The notes: generated by a model not told the origin, from the letters alone. Shown: positions 18,301 to 26,867, numbered from the stretch's first letter. The stretch is 64,000 nucleotides of DNA from Microbacterium sp. H83 (GCF_001650405.1 NZ_LWCU01000004.1:1-64000); one strand, 5' to 3'. Numbers and translations: made by a program.

Positions 18301-18894
18301 TCAGCGGGGTCGGTGCGCCTCGACGACGGCGCGCGCGGTGCGCTCGAACGCCGGGCCCACGCGGTCCTCGCCGTCGAGATATCCGCCCACCAGCGCGGCA
18401 TCCCGGAGCAGGACGAGGGATGCCGCGACGTCGTCCGGGCGCTCGAGACCCGCGCCCTCGGCGACGGCGTGCAGCGTCGCCCTGAACCATTCCCGATGCT
18501 CGTCGATCAGCTGCCGCACGGCCCCGTCGGCATCCGGATACTCCGCGGCCGCATTGATGAAGGGGCATCCCCGCGTGTGCCGGAGTCGGATGTCGGCGGC
18601 GATGCCGTCGATCACCGCGCCCAGGAGAGCGGCGGGGTCGGACACCTCCGCCCCCGCGTCGGCGAACACGGCGCGCAGCATCTCGTCCTCGGTGCGGAGG
18701 TACGCGAGGACGAGGTTCTCCTTGCCGCCGAACTGCTTGTAGAGCGTGGCCCTGGTCACTCCGGCCTCGTCGATGATGCGGTCGACGCCGACCGCATGGA
18801 TCCCCTCCTCGTAGAACAGGCGGGTCGCGCTGTCGAGGAGTCGGGCGCGGGCGGCACTCGGTCGGCGCGGCGTGGTCGTGTCGATGGCATCCAT
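18301..18894 (-). CDS. TetR/AcrR-family transcriptional regulator
   Basis: A 197-residue regulator. The N-terminal helix-turn-helix is in LLDSATRLFYEEGIHAVGVD and GVTRATLYKQFGGKENLVLA; the C-terminal ligand domain contains CPFINAAAEYPD, typical of TetR_C_16/AcrR relatives. The ATG at MDAIDTT has AGAGGG seven bases upstream and is chosen over an ATG five codons earlier. Divergent from a truncated hydrolase across a spacer with a palindromic operator candidate. Confidence 0.87.
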   Translation of the reverse strand: MDAIDTTTPRRPSAARARLLDSATRLFYEEGIHAVGVDRIIDEAGVTRATLYKQFGGKENLVLAYLRTEDEMLRAVFADAGAEVSDPAALLGAVIDGIAADIRLRHTRGCPFINAAAEYPDADGAVRQLIDEHREWFRATLHAVAEGAGLERPDDVAASLVLLRDAALVGGYLDGEDRVGPAFERTARAVVEAHRPR

Positions 18895-18972
18895 GGTGAT
18901 CCCTCTCATCGTGTCACCCGAACGCCTCCATCCGATCCGCGATGCGACCGGTGTCGGGAATATCTTGCGGTA

Positions 18973-18995
18973 GATAGAACGTTCGGTCGACTATC
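18973..18995. promoter_or_regulatory. Probable TetR operator
   Basis: GATAG (18973-18977) and CTATC (18991-18995) form outer arms, and GAACGTTC (18977-18984) is a perfect inner palindrome adjoining CGGTCGA. The position, 78 bp before the TetR start and 50 bp before the divergent gene, fits autoregulation and control of the hydrolase. Inference from position and symmetry. Confidence 0.5.
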
Positions 18996-19044
18996 AGCGT
19001 AGCGCACCTGCAGCGGGCAGGGGCCGAGACAAGGAGAAGAGCAG

Positions 19045-19299
19045 ATGAGCACCACCGAGAAGACCCCGATCGTCCTGATCCACGGACTGTGGATGACGCC
19101 GAAGAGCTGGGACACGTGGGCAGACCGCTTCCGCGCGCAGGGCCACGAGGTGATCGTGCCCGGATGGCCGGGCATCGACGACCGGTCCGTCGACGACATC
19201 CGACGCGACCCGTCGGCCCTGAAGGGCATCGGCCTGAGGCAGATCGCCGACCACGCCCTCGCCTGGGCGGTCGGGCACGCCACGGCATCCGTCGCCTGA
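19045..19299 (+). pseudogene. Truncated alpha/beta hydrolase
   Basis: Only 84 codons remain of an alpha/beta hydrolase usually about 270 residues long. The start is normal: AAGGAGA before ATG, then VLIHGLWMTPKSWDTWADRF with the oxyanion HG motif. The nucleophile elbow GHSxGG, the acid and the catalytic histidine are all missing. The last residues (GLRQIADHALAWAVGHA) resemble the C-terminal end of this family, so an in-frame internal deletion is likely rather than a simple early stop. It faces the TetR gene, its likely former regulator. Confidence 0.7.
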
Positions 19300-19350
19300 T
19301 GCCCGGGCCTCGCGCCCGCTCCGGCGCCGGGCCTCGGCTGAACTCGTCGC

Positions 19351-20175
19351 TCACGCGCGGTGCTTCCCCTGGGCGATCGCCGACATGATCACACTCTGCA
19401 CCTCGGGCCATCGATCCATGATCTGCTCATAGCTGAACCGCAGCACGTGGTACCCGCGGAGCGTCAACTGGGCATCATGTTCGATGTCGCGCGTCCGTTG
19501 GGCGCCGGTGTGCGTCGCCCCGTCGATCTGGATCACGAGCCGCTCGCCGATCAGCAGATCGACTCGCCTGTCGAGAATCCAGGCCTGCGGAAGCATCGGA
19601 AGTCCCAGCCACCGCAGCCGGTGCACGAAGATCGTCTCCAGGCCGGAGTCCGAGAACGGACGTGCGGCCTCGAGCAGCTCGCGAGCGCGCGGAGGGAGAT
19701 GCAGACCACGAAGGAACTCGGCGTCGATGAGCCTTCTGTTGAGTGCGGACTCCCAGATGACGAGCGCCGTCTCGAATGGCTGACAGCGAGCGAGGATCAC
19801 GAGCGCGTTCACCAGGGAGTCGATGGCCTCGTCGGGGTCACGCGGCACGATCGGCACGGACCAGTGCACCACCACGTGAGAGGGAACCTGTATCCGCGCA
19901 GCATGCGCAGGGGCGCCGACATGCAACGGCATCTTCTCCGGCATCCACAGCCCGTGGTGCTGCGCGGCACTGACGCACGTGAGGACGACCCCTCGCTCGA
20001 TCGCGCCGAGGCGAGCCGCATCCGCGTCGGGCAGTGCCACCCACCCCTGACGCGGAGTCATGAGCCCCCCACTCGACTTCGCGCGACGGAGCGCATGCTC
20101 GCTCACGCCGGCAGCGCGAAGCACCGACACCCGGACGATCCCGCCTCGGCGGCGCACTTCCTCGATCGCATCCAT
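19351..20175 (-). CDS. DUF559 endonuclease-like protein with AbiEi-type HTH
   Basis: A 274-residue protein. The N-terminal part (IVRVSVLRAAGVSEHALRRA, MTPRQGWVALPD) resembles the winged-helix of AbiEi-type antitoxins. The C-terminal part has the Vsr/DUF559 nuclease pattern VDLLIGERLVIQIDGATH followed by RDIEHDAQLTLRGYHVLRF. The usual E-x-D of the active site reads Q-I-D, so cleavage activity is uncertain. Such proteins are frequent and often multicopy in Microbacteriaceae; no partner toxin is adjacent. A start 14 codons upstream is also possible; neither has a ribosome site. Confidence 0.75.
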   Translation of the reverse strand: MDAIEEVRRRGGIVRVSVLRAAGVSEHALRRAKSSGGLMTPRQGWVALPDADAARLGAIERGVVLTCVSAAQHHGLWMPEKMPLHVGAPAHAARIQVPSHVVVHWSVPIVPRDPDEAIDSLVNALVILARCQPFETALVIWESALNRRLIDAEFLRGLHLPPRARELLEAARPFSDSGLETIFVHRLRWLGLPMLPQAWILDRRVDLLIGERLVIQIDGATHTGAQRTRDIEHDAQLTLRGYHVLRFSYEQIMDRWPEVQSVIMSAIAQGKHRA

Positions 20176-20331
20176 CGCTCGATGGTGCACCCGACGCGAG
20201 CCGCCGTCTCCCGCCATCCCGGTCGATGCGGACTACTCAGCCGCGCACTCCGCTGTGCAGGGCAGGTCGCGCGCACCGCCCGTCGTCCGTCCGCCTCCAG
20301 CCCGCCTGTCTCCCGCCCGCCTGCTCGCCCG

Positions 20332-20406
20332 TTCATGCAGGAGTTCCCGCGAGATGAAGGAGCGGATGCCGGATTCACCCCTTCATGTCAGGAGATCTCC
20401 TTCATG
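20332..20406. repeat. Two related palindromic units (TTCATG..CAGGAG)
   Basis: The unit at 20332-20362 begins TTCATGCAGGAG and ends GATGAAGGAG. The unit at 20384-20406 is a 23-bp imperfect palindrome centred on AGGAGATCTCCT with CATG at both ends. They share TTCATG(T)CAGGAG. They lie between the DUF559 gene and the ribosomal genes and resemble a REP-like extragenic element. Confidence 0.55.
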
Positions 20407-20479
20407 CCGGGGGCCTGCCAGGCCCGACGCGGCGACGCCCGAACGCCCGACCCCCCCAGCCACCACCCGGACACGCGAA

Positions 20480-20509
20480 AGGGGCGAGGATCCGAAGATC
20501 CTCGCCCCT
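20480..20509 (-). terminator. Terminator of rpmB-rpmG-rpsN
   Basis: A 13-bp perfect stem with GGGGCGAGGATC (20481-20492) and GATCCTCGCCCC (20497-20508), plus the outer A-T pair. On the transcribed strand the loop is TTCG, a stable tetraloop, and TTTCG follows. It lies 15 bases after the rpsN stop. Confidence 0.88.
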
Positions 20510-20524
20510 CTCGGATGCTGAGAC

Positions 20525-20830
20525 TTACCAGCTGGACTTGGTCACGCCGGGCAGCTCGCCACGGTGTGCCATGTCACGGAAGCGGACACGCGAGATGCCG
20601 AACTTCGTGAGGACACCGCGGGGGCGGCCGTCGATGACGTCGCGCGAACGCACGCGAGCCGGCGACGCGTTGCGCGGCAGCTTCTGCAGGCCGACGCGGG
20701 CGGCCTCGCGGGCCTCGTCGGTGGCGTTCGGGTCGACCAGGGTCTTCTTCAGCTCGGCGCGACGCTCGGCGTAACGCTCGACGATGACCTTGCGCTGCTC
20801 GTTGCGAGCGATCTTGCTCTTCTTAGCCAT
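20525..20830 (-). CDS. rpsN: 30S ribosomal protein S14, zinc-free form
   Basis: The 101-residue S14 of the long, cysteine-free (C-) type, with [20 protein letters not shown] and [19 protein letters not shown] near the end. The short zinc-ribbon type has about 61 residues and four cysteines, which are absent here. Part of the small-subunit head. It follows rpmG by three bases. In actinobacteria such C- paralogues are usually made under zinc shortage, but whether a zinc-binding copy exists elsewhere cannot be seen. Confidence 0.95.
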   Translation of the reverse strand: MAKKSKIARNEQRKVIVERYAERRAELKKTLVDPNATDEAREAARVGLQKLPRNASPARVRSRDVIDGRPRGVLTKFGISRVRFRDMAHRGELPGVTKSSW

Positions 20831-20833
20831 TGA

Positions 20834-21004
20834 TCAACGCTCCTCTCGGAATTCGACGTGCTGACGGATGACCGGGTCGTACTTCTTGAGCACCAGACGG
20901 TCGGGGGTGTTGCGGCGGTTCTTCTTCGTCACGTACGTGTAACCCGTACCTGCCGTCGACCGCAGCTTGATGATCGGACGTACGTCCTGTGCCTTCTTGG
21001 CCAT
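20834..21004 (-). CDS. rpmG: 50S ribosomal protein L33, cysteine-free form
   Basis: A 56-residue protein beginning [19 protein letters not shown], then [23 protein letters not shown] in part. The two CxxC pairs of the zinc form are absent. The ATG overlaps the rpmB stop in a TAATG arrangement, so translation is coupled. The frame is shorter than many gene-finding cut-offs but is unambiguous. Confidence 0.95.
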   Translation of the reverse strand: MAKKAQDVRPIIKLRSTAGTGYTYVTKKNRRNTPDRLVLKKYDPVIRQHVEFREER

Positions 21005-21240
21005 TAGAGCTTCACACCCTTCGCCTGGAGGTCCTTGACCACGTTCTCGATGCCGCGGGCGTCGATCACCTTGATGCCCTTGGCCGACACGTTGAGCGTG
21101 ATCTTACGACCGAGCGACGGAACGAAATAGGTCTTCTTCTGCACGTTCGGGTCGAAGCGGCGCTTCGTCCGGCGGTGCGAGTGCGAGACGTTGTGACCGA
21201 AGCCGGGAACAGCTCCGGTCACCTGGCACACTGCTGCCAT
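21004..21240 (-). CDS. rpmB: 50S ribosomal protein L28
   Basis: A 78-residue L28 starting [20 protein letters not shown] with [14 protein letters not shown] and the C-terminal [14 protein letters not shown]. Only one cysteine remains of the CxxC pairs found in zinc-binding L28. AGAAGGAG precedes the ATG. First gene of the rpmB-rpmG-rpsN unit. Confidence 0.95.
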   Translation of the reverse strand: MAAVCQVTGAVPGFGHNVSHSHRRTKRRFDPNVQKKTYFVPSLGRKITLNVSAKGIKVIDARGIENVVKDLQAKGVKL

Positions 21241-21387
21241 GATGTGACTCCTTCTATACCGTGAGGCCGGACGGCCCCACCCAAGATCCCTTGTCTGCGC
21301 GCCACCCCACACGGCCGATCACTCGGCTGGAGGAGGGGGAGCACACGAACTACGCACAGGAGTGTGCGCAGACAAAGAGTCAGTCTA
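21241..21387 (-). promoter_or_regulatory. Leader and probable promoter of rpmB-rpmG-rpsN
   Basis: On the minus strand TAGACT (21382-21387) is a plausible -10, with a poor -35. This would give a leader of roughly 135 bases holding a small TGCGCAC/GTGCGTA hairpin near 21350. No AATGA-N-CATT Zur-type palindrome was found here although the genes are of the zinc-free class. Confidence 0.4.
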
Positions 21388-21415
21388 GCACGGCGGGCGC
21401 CTCGCCCCGACACGG

Positions 21416-21450
21416 CGGAGGCCCGCCCGCGGTGCACGGGCGGGCCTCCG
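21416..21450 (-). terminator. Terminator of the GH42 sugar operon
   Basis: A 14-bp perfect stem, CGGAGGCCCGCCCG (21416-21429) with CGGGCGGGCCTCCG (21437-21450), and a 7-base loop. It starts nine bases past the stop of the binding-protein gene and ends the galactoside operon. No T tract follows. Confidence 0.88.
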
Positions 21451-21458
21451 AGAGGGTG

Positions 21459-22793
21459 CTACTCCGTGACGGGGATCGACGCGGCCTTGAGGGCGTCGAT
21501 CGTCGACGACTGGCCCTTCTCGATCGCGTCGAGCAGGGTGCCGCTGCCGCTGACGGCGGCCTTGAAGCCGTCGGAGACGTCGGCGTAGGTCTGCGTCATG
21601 GTCGGGCCCCACGCGAAGTCGGGCGACACCTGGGTCGCGGCGTCCGCGAACACGTCGTAGATCTTCTGCCCGCCGTAGAACTCCACGCCCTCGGCGTAGA
21701 CAGGGAGGGTCAGACCCTCGGTGGTCGCCGGGTAGAGGTTCGCCGCCTCGGCGAGCGCGGTCAGCGCCTCCTCCGAGGTGTTGAGCCACAGCGCGAACTT
21801 CGTCGCCTCGTACACGTGCTCGCTGCCCTTCAGGACGGCGGTCGAGGATCCTCCCCAGTTGCCCGCAGCCGACCCTCCGGCCTCCCACTGCGGCAGCGGG
21901 GCGACGGCCCAGCTGCCCGCCGTGTCCGGAGCGCCGCTCGAGATCGAGTTGGCACCCCAGACGGCGGAGTTCCAGGTCCAGACCTCACCCGAGTTGTAGG
22001 CGTTGTTCCACTCGTCGGTCCACGCCGGAACCGTCGCGACGAGGTCGTCGTCGAGCATGCTCTGCCAGTAGTCCGCGACGGTGGTGGTCGCGTCGTCGGC
22101 GAGGGTGACCGTCCACCCCGCGTCGTCGCTCGAGAACCACTGCGCGCCGTCCTGCCACGCGAAGCCGGCGAACTGGTTGATGTCCGACTGCGAGAAGTTC
22201 GTGATGTACCCGCCGAGCTCGCGGATCTTCACGGCGGCCTCGCGGTACTCGTCCCAGGTCGTGGGGATCGCGATGCCGTTCTGCTCGAACAGGTCGGCGC
22301 GGTAGAACAGGGCCATGGGGCCGGTGTCCTGCGGGATGCCGTAGACGCTGTCGGTGCCGAGCGTGACCTGACCCCAGGCCCAGTCGACGAACTGGTCCTC
22401 GGCGGCGACGACGTCCTCGCACGCGCTGAGGTCCTCGACGCCGTCCTGCACGAGGAAGTTCGGCAGCGCGTCGTACTCGATCTGGCCGAGGTCGGGGGCG
22501 TCGCCCGCCTTGATCTGGTTGAAGAAGTTCTGGTACGTGCCGCCGTTGCCGTTGGGGCCGGTCTGCACGTCGACCTGGATCTCGGGGTTCGCCTCGTTCC
22601 AGATCTCCACGACGTCCTCGATGCCGGGGATCCAGGACGTGAACTCGAGCGTCACGTCTCCGTCCGCCGGGGAGCAGGATGCGGCCGCGTCGCCGCCTCC
22701 GGTGCTGTCTCCGCCGCCGGCGGAGCAGCCGGCGAGCGCGAACGCCGAGATGGCGATGACGGCGGCCGCTGCCTTCTTCTTCGAATGCTGCAT
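21459..22793 (-). CDS. ABC sugar-binding lipoprotein (galactoside locus)
   Basis: A 444-residue extracellular solute-binding protein family 1 member anchored by Cys23 (FALAGC). A Gly/Asp/Ser-rich linker follows the lipid site. DVTLEFTSWIPGIEDVVEIWNEANPEIQV (in part) is the usual first lobe, and DTGPMALFYRADLFEQNGI is the hinge region of the family. It is downstream of the two permeases and the GH42 gene on the same strand, so it probably delivers a galactoside or galacto-oligosaccharide. ATG is preceded by GAAAGGGAT. Confidence 0.87.
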   Translation of the reverse strand: MQHSKKKAAAAVIAISAFALAGCSAGGGDSTGGGDAAASCSPADGDVTLEFTSWIPGIEDVVEIWNEANPEIQVDVQTGPNGNGGTYQNFFNQIKAGDAPDLGQIEYDALPNFLVQDGVEDLSACEDVVAAEDQFVDWAWGQVTLGTDSVYGIPQDTGPMALFYRADLFEQNGIAIPTTWDEYREAAVKIRELGGYITNFSQSDINQFAGFAWQDGAQWFSSDDAGWTVTLADDATTTVADYWQSMLDDDLVATVPAWTDEWNNAYNSGEVWTWNSAVWGANSISSGAPDTAGSWAVAPLPQWEAGGSAAGNWGGSSTAVLKGSEHVYEATKFALWLNTSEEALTALAEAANLYPATTEGLTLPVYAEGVEFYGGQKIYDVFADAATQVSPDFAWGPTMTQTYADVSDGFKAAVSGSGTLLDAIEKGQSSTIDALKAASIPVTE

Positions 22794-22883
22794 GTCGATC
22801 CCTTTCGTGGATGCGATGGATGGTGCGGGTGGGTGGTGCAGGTGGGTGGTGCGGTGCCGCGCGGTCGTCCGCGCGGCGCCTGC

Positions 22884-23789
22884 TCACTTCAGGGCGCCGG
22901 CGCCCAGTCCGTTGCGCCAGAAGCGCTGGAGCAGGAGGAAGGTCACGATCAGCGGGATGACCGACAGCAGAGCGCCGATCAGCACGAGACCGCGGAGTTC
23001 GGGGAGCTGGTTCAGCTGGTTGTTCCAGTTGTAGAGACCGAAGACGACGGGGAAGAGCTCTTCGCTGCGCAGCATGATCATCGGCAGGAAGAAGTTGTTC
23101 CAGATCGCGACGAACTGGAAGAGGAACATCGTCACGAGCGCCGGCGTCATCAGACGGATGCTGACCGTGAAGAACGTCCTGATCTCGCCCGCTCCGTCGA
23201 GCCGGCTGGCTTCGAGCAGCTCGTCCGGCACGGACGACGCCGCGAAGATGCGCGCGAGGTACACGCCGAACGGACTCACGATCGACGGCAGGAACACCGA
23301 CCAGAACGTGTTCGTCAGCTGCGCCTGGCTGAACAGCAGGAACAGCGGAAGCGCGAGGGCCGTCGCCGGTACGAGCACGCCGCCGAGCACGATGTCGAAC
23401 ATGAGGTCGCGACCGGGGAAGCGGTACTTCGCGAGCGCGTATCCGGCCATCGCGGCCAGCAGCGTCGCGATGGCTCCGCCGAGCGCGGCGTAGAGCACCG
23501 AGTTCAGCAGCCACCGCAGATACACGCCGTCGCGGTAGGTGAACAGGTCGGCGATGTTGTCGAACAGGTGGAAGTCGGCGAACCACAGCGGAGCGGTGGT
23601 GAGGATGTCACCGGTCTCCTTGCTCGAGGCGACGAGCAGCCACCACAACGGCAGCAGGAAGTAGACCGTGAAGCCGGCCATGATGAGCATGGCGGAGCCG
23701 CGCGAGAGACCCGACTCGCGGGCGGCGGAGCCCCGGGGCGCGGAGCCGCGGGCGGAGCGCCCGGGGGCGACGATCGACATGGTGCTCAT
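22884..23789 (-). CDS. Carbohydrate ABC permease (MalG type)
   Basis: A 301-residue inner-membrane permease with six predicted helices and the EASRLDGAGEIRTFFTVSIRLM coupling loop (EAA motif, in part) that contacts the ATPase. The N-terminal ~25 residues are low-complexity Ser/Arg/Gly. Its ATG overlaps the stop of the preceding permease by four bases (ATGA), so the two subunits are co-translated. No ATPase gene is present in the locus. Confidence 0.88.
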   Translation of the reverse strand: MSTMSIVAPGRSARGSAPRGSAARESGLSRGSAMLIMAGFTVYFLLPLWWLLVASSKETGDILTTAPLWFADFHLFDNIADLFTYRDGVYLRWLLNSVLYAALGGAIATLLAAMAGYALAKYRFPGRDLMFDIVLGGVLVPATALALPLFLLFSQAQLTNTFWSVFLPSIVSPFGVYLARIFAASSVPDELLEASRLDGAGEIRTFFTVSIRLMTPALVTMFLFQFVAIWNNFFLPMIMLRSEELFPVVFGLYNWNNQLNQLPELRGLVLIGALLSVIPLIVTFLLLQRFWRNGLGAGALK

Positions 23790-24715
23790 GCGTTCTGCTC
23801 CTTGCGCTGCATGTACTTCATGAATCCGAACGACAGCACGAACGTCGTGACCGCGAGAACGACCGAGAACGCGGCGGCCAGATTGGTGTTCGGGATGGAT
23901 GCGGTGGCGAACACGGTCATGTTCGGGGTGAACGTGCTGGTGACCGCCGAGCTGAACGAGCGGAACACCTGCGGCTCGGCGAGCAGCTGCAGTGTGCCGA
24001 TGATCGAGAAGATGGCCGTCATCACGATGGCGGGCCGGACGAGCGGGATCTTGATCGACCAGGCGATGCGCCACTGCCCGGCGCCGTCGAGGCGTGCGGC
24101 CTCGTAGAGCTCCTGCGGGATCGACAGCAGCGCCGAGTAGATGATCAGCATGTTGTAGCCGACGTAGACCCAGGTGACGACGTTCGCGATCGACCACAGC
24201 ACCAGGTCGGCCCCGAGGAAGTCGATGTTCTTCGTGATGGCGGTGAACGGCGAGAGGTTGGGCGAGAACAGCGAGCCCCACATGATGGCCGCGATCACGC
24301 CGGGCACCGCGTACGGCACGAAGAACGCGAGGCGGAAGAACCGCTTTCCGCGCACGAGCGGCGAGTCCAGCAGCAGCGCGAACAGGAGCGCCAGGCCGAG
24401 CATGACCGGCACCTGCACGACGCCGAACAGCAGCATCCGCCCCATCGAGCTCCAGAACGCCTCGTTCTGGAAGACGAGCGCGTACTGCGCGAACCCGCCG
24501 AACACCTCCTCGGCCTTGCCGAAGGTGCCGTCGCGCCGGACGACGAGCAGCGACTGCCAGAAGGCGTAGGCGATCGGGACGACGTAGAACAGCAGGAACA
24601 GGACGCCGAACGGCACGAGCAGGAACGCGATGGCGCCCTTGTGCGGGATGCGGCGGCGACGACCGGGCGCGCCCTGCGCCGAGCCGACCGCCGGAGCGGA
24701 GAGCGTGGTGGTCAT
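23786..24715 (-). CDS. Carbohydrate ABC permease (MalF type)
   Basis: A 309-residue permease with six helices and the EAARLDGAGQWRIAWSIKIP coupling loop. It pairs with the MalG-type permease just downstream, and its ATG overlaps the GH42 stop by four bases. This tight coupling places hydrolase and transporter in one transcript. Substrate inferred from the beta-galactosidase. Confidence 0.88.
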   Translation of the reverse strand: MTTTLSAPAVGSAQGAPGRRRRIPHKGAIAFLLVPFGVLFLLFYVVPIAYAFWQSLLVVRRDGTFGKAEEVFGGFAQYALVFQNEAFWSSMGRMLLFGVVQVPVMLGLALLFALLLDSPLVRGKRFFRLAFFVPYAVPGVIAAIMWGSLFSPNLSPFTAITKNIDFLGADLVLWSIANVVTWVYVGYNMLIIYSALLSIPQELYEAARLDGAGQWRIAWSIKIPLVRPAIVMTAIFSIIGTLQLLAEPQVFRSFSSAVTSTFTPNMTVFATASIPNTNLAAAFSVVLAVTTFVLSFGFMKYMQRKEQNA

Positions 24716-26727
24716 ACATCCTCCTTGATGATGCGGACGGCCCCGGCCGGGACGGACCCGGTGGCCGGTGCGTCGGTCACGAGGTCGTGCCCCGAGGCCG
24801 GGATCTCGACGGCGGAGTCGCCGTGATTGATGACGAACAGGTAGCTGCCGCTCTCGCCCGAGCGACGGACGATCTCGACGTCTCGGGTCGCGCCCGCGAT
24901 CGGCGAGAGGCCCGCATCCGCCGCGAGCCGGGCGACCAGGTCGCGGTACGCGATGCGGTCGGGCTGGGTGGCGACGAACCAGGCGGCCCCCTCCCCCGCC
25001 GAGCGGCGGGTGAGCGCCGGACCGCCGGCGGCGGGGCCGTCCGCGAAGGACGCGACGACCTCGGCATCCGTCGCCTTCAGCCGTTCGCTCCACACCGAGC
25101 CGGTGGTGCCGTCGGTGAGGAACACGCTCTCCCCCGGGAGCAGCGGTGCGAACTCCTCCGAGCGGATGCCGAGCAGATCGCGGAACGCGCCGGGGTACCC
25201 GCCCGTGCGCACGCGATCCTCCTCGTCGACGATGCCGCTGTGGAACGTGATGAGGGCCGTGGCTCCGCCCTCCTCGACGGCGCGCGCGATCGCCGCGGCG
25301 TCGTCGTCGCGGATGAGGTGCAGAGCGGGGATCACCAGGAGCCGGTAGCCGGAGAGATCGGATCCGGGGCGCACGACGTCGGCGGTGATCCCCGCGTCGG
25401 CGAGAGCGGCGTGCGCCGCGTGCACCTGGCCGAGATACGTGACGCCCTCGCTCGGACGCCCCTCGTTCTCGATCGCCCACCAGCTCTCCCACGAGAAGAG
25501 CAGCGCGGCGTCGGCCTCGACCCGCGTGCCCGCGACCTCGCCGAGGCGCTCGAGCAGTCCGCCGAGCTCGACGACCTCGCGCCACTGGTCGGAGTCCTCT
25601 CCCGCGTGGGGGACGAGAGCGGTGTGGTACTTCTCGGCGCCCTGCGTCGAGGCGCGCCACTGGAAGAAGCAGATGCCGTCGGCGCCGCGCGCGACGTGCG
25701 CGGCGATGTTCCGCTGCATCTCCCCCGGCCCCTTGGCGAGGTTGTACGGCTGCCAGTTCACGGCGCCGGTCGACGTCTCCATGAGCAGCCAGGGCTCGCC
25801 CTGTGCGAGGCCGCGGGTGAGGTCGGCCGCGAACGACAGCTCGCCGCGCGGGTCGTCCAGTCGGCGGTCGAGGTAGTGGTCGTTGGCGATGACGTCCATG
25901 TCGCCGGTCCACGACCAGTAGTCGAGGGTGCGGATGTGCGCCGTCACCATGAAGTTGGTCGTGACCGGGACGTCGCTGTGCGCGCGGAGGATCGCGGCCT
26001 CCGCGCGGTAGAGCGCGAGCTGCTCGTCGGACGAGAAGCGCTGGAAGTCGAGGATCTGACCCGGGTTGCGCAGCGAGAGCACCTGCGCGGGCGGGCGGAC
26101 GTCGGCGAACGAGCTGTACCGCTGACTCCAGAAGGTCGTGCCCCACGCCCGGTTGAGCGCGGCGATGTCGTCGTCGTACCGGGCACGCAGCCACCCCCGG
26201 AACGCCTCGGCGCTCGCGTCGCAGTAGCAGAGGGCGTTGTGGCAGCCGAGCTCGTTCGACACGTGCCACAGCGACACCGCCGGGTGGTCGCCGTAGCGCT
26301 CGACGACGCGGGTGACGACCTCGGCCGCGTAGGCGCGGAAGACGGGCGAGCTCGGGCAGTACGCCTGGCGGCCACCCGGGTGGAAGACGGTGCCGTCCTC
26401 GCCGACCGGCAGGATCTCGGGGTGGCGGGCCGTGACCCACGGCGCGGGCGAGGAGGTGCCCGTGCCGAGATTGATGCGGATGCCGCCGGCGTGCAGAAGC
26501 TCGATGATCTCGTCGAGCGCGGTGAAGTCCCAGACCCCTTCGGCGGGATTGATCGACGACCAGCCGAAGATGTTGATCGCGACGAGGCCGATGCCCGCCT
26601 CCTGCATGAGCCGGACGTCGTCGGGCCAGACGCTGCGGTCCCACTGCTCGGGGTTGTAGTCGCATCCGAAGACGAGGCCGTCGCCCTGGGACAGGGTGGC
26701 GATGCGGTCGGACACTGCGGCGGCCAT
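24712..26727 (-). CDS. GH42 beta-galactosidase
   Basis: A 671-residue family 42 glycoside hydrolase, probably cytoplasmic because no signal peptide is visible. The TIM barrel begins GCDYNPEQWDRSVW. Glu159 in HVSNELG is the acid/base and Glu317 in METSTGAVNW is the nucleophile. The zinc-binding cysteine cluster is complete: Cys124, Cys162, Cys167 and Cys169. Trimerisation and C-terminal domains follow. The ATG is selected for AAAGGAG nine bases upstream. First gene of the operon, facing LacI-type operators. Confidence 0.93.
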   Translation of the reverse strand: MAAAVSDRIATLSQGDGLVFGCDYNPEQWDRSVWPDDVRLMQEAGIGLVAINIFGWSSINPAEGVWDFTALDEIIELLHAGGIRINLGTGTSSPAPWVTARHPEILPVGEDGTVFHPGGRQAYCPSSPVFRAYAAEVVTRVVERYGDHPAVSLWHVSNELGCHNALCYCDASAEAFRGWLRARYDDDIAALNRAWGTTFWSQRYSSFADVRPPAQVLSLRNPGQILDFQRFSSDEQLALYRAEAAILRAHSDVPVTTNFMVTAHIRTLDYWSWTGDMDVIANDHYLDRRLDDPRGELSFAADLTRGLAQGEPWLLMETSTGAVNWQPYNLAKGPGEMQRNIAAHVARGADGICFFQWRASTQGAEKYHTALVPHAGEDSDQWREVVELGGLLERLGEVAGTRVEADAALLFSWESWWAIENEGRPSEGVTYLGQVHAAHAALADAGITADVVRPGSDLSGYRLLVIPALHLIRDDDAAAIARAVEEGGATALITFHSGIVDEEDRVRTGGYPGAFRDLLGIRSEEFAPLLPGESVFLTDGTTGSVWSERLKATDAEVVASFADGPAAGGPALTRRSAGEGAAWFVATQPDRIAYRDLVARLAADAGLSPIAGATRDVEIVRRSGESGSYLFVINHGDSAVEIPASGHDLVTDAPATGSVPAGAVRIIKEDV

Positions 26728-26752
26728 GCGAGGCGCTCCTTTGCGGATCGTG

Positions 26753-26812
26753 TGTGCACGTGCACAGCCCGAATCGCGGAAGGGGCGGGGCGGATTTCTG
26801 TGAACGTGCACA
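26753..26812. promoter_or_regulatory. Paired LacI-type operators
   Basis: TGTGCACGTGCACA (26753-26766) is a perfect 14-bp palindrome, and TGTGAACGTGCACA (26799-26812) is the same site with one symmetric mismatch. Their centres are 46 bp apart. They lie between the GH42 operon and the divergent LacI gene, upstream of both. Two sites at this spacing could allow looping or cooperative binding. The CG centre fits LacI/GalR operators. Confidence 0.8.
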
Positions 26813-26867
26813 CATCGTCGCATGTCGCGTCGCGAGCCGTCAAGTCGAGATCGCTAGGCTGTGGAGC

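Larger units (their letters stand above)
20176..20524. other. 349-bp intergenic stretch with palindromic repeats
   Basis: No credible gene is visible. It holds C-rich, pyrimidine-rich sequence, two related TTCATG-CAGGAG palindromic units (described separately) and the terminator of the ribosomal genes at its right end. Frames open here have no ribosome site and unnatural composition. Confidence 0.6.

Noticed and set aside
21261-24107. A 948-codon open frame on the plus strand
   Set aside because: It is antisense to the sugar-binding protein and permeases, is Arg/Glu/Gly-rich in the way shadow frames are in GC-rich DNA, and matches no family.
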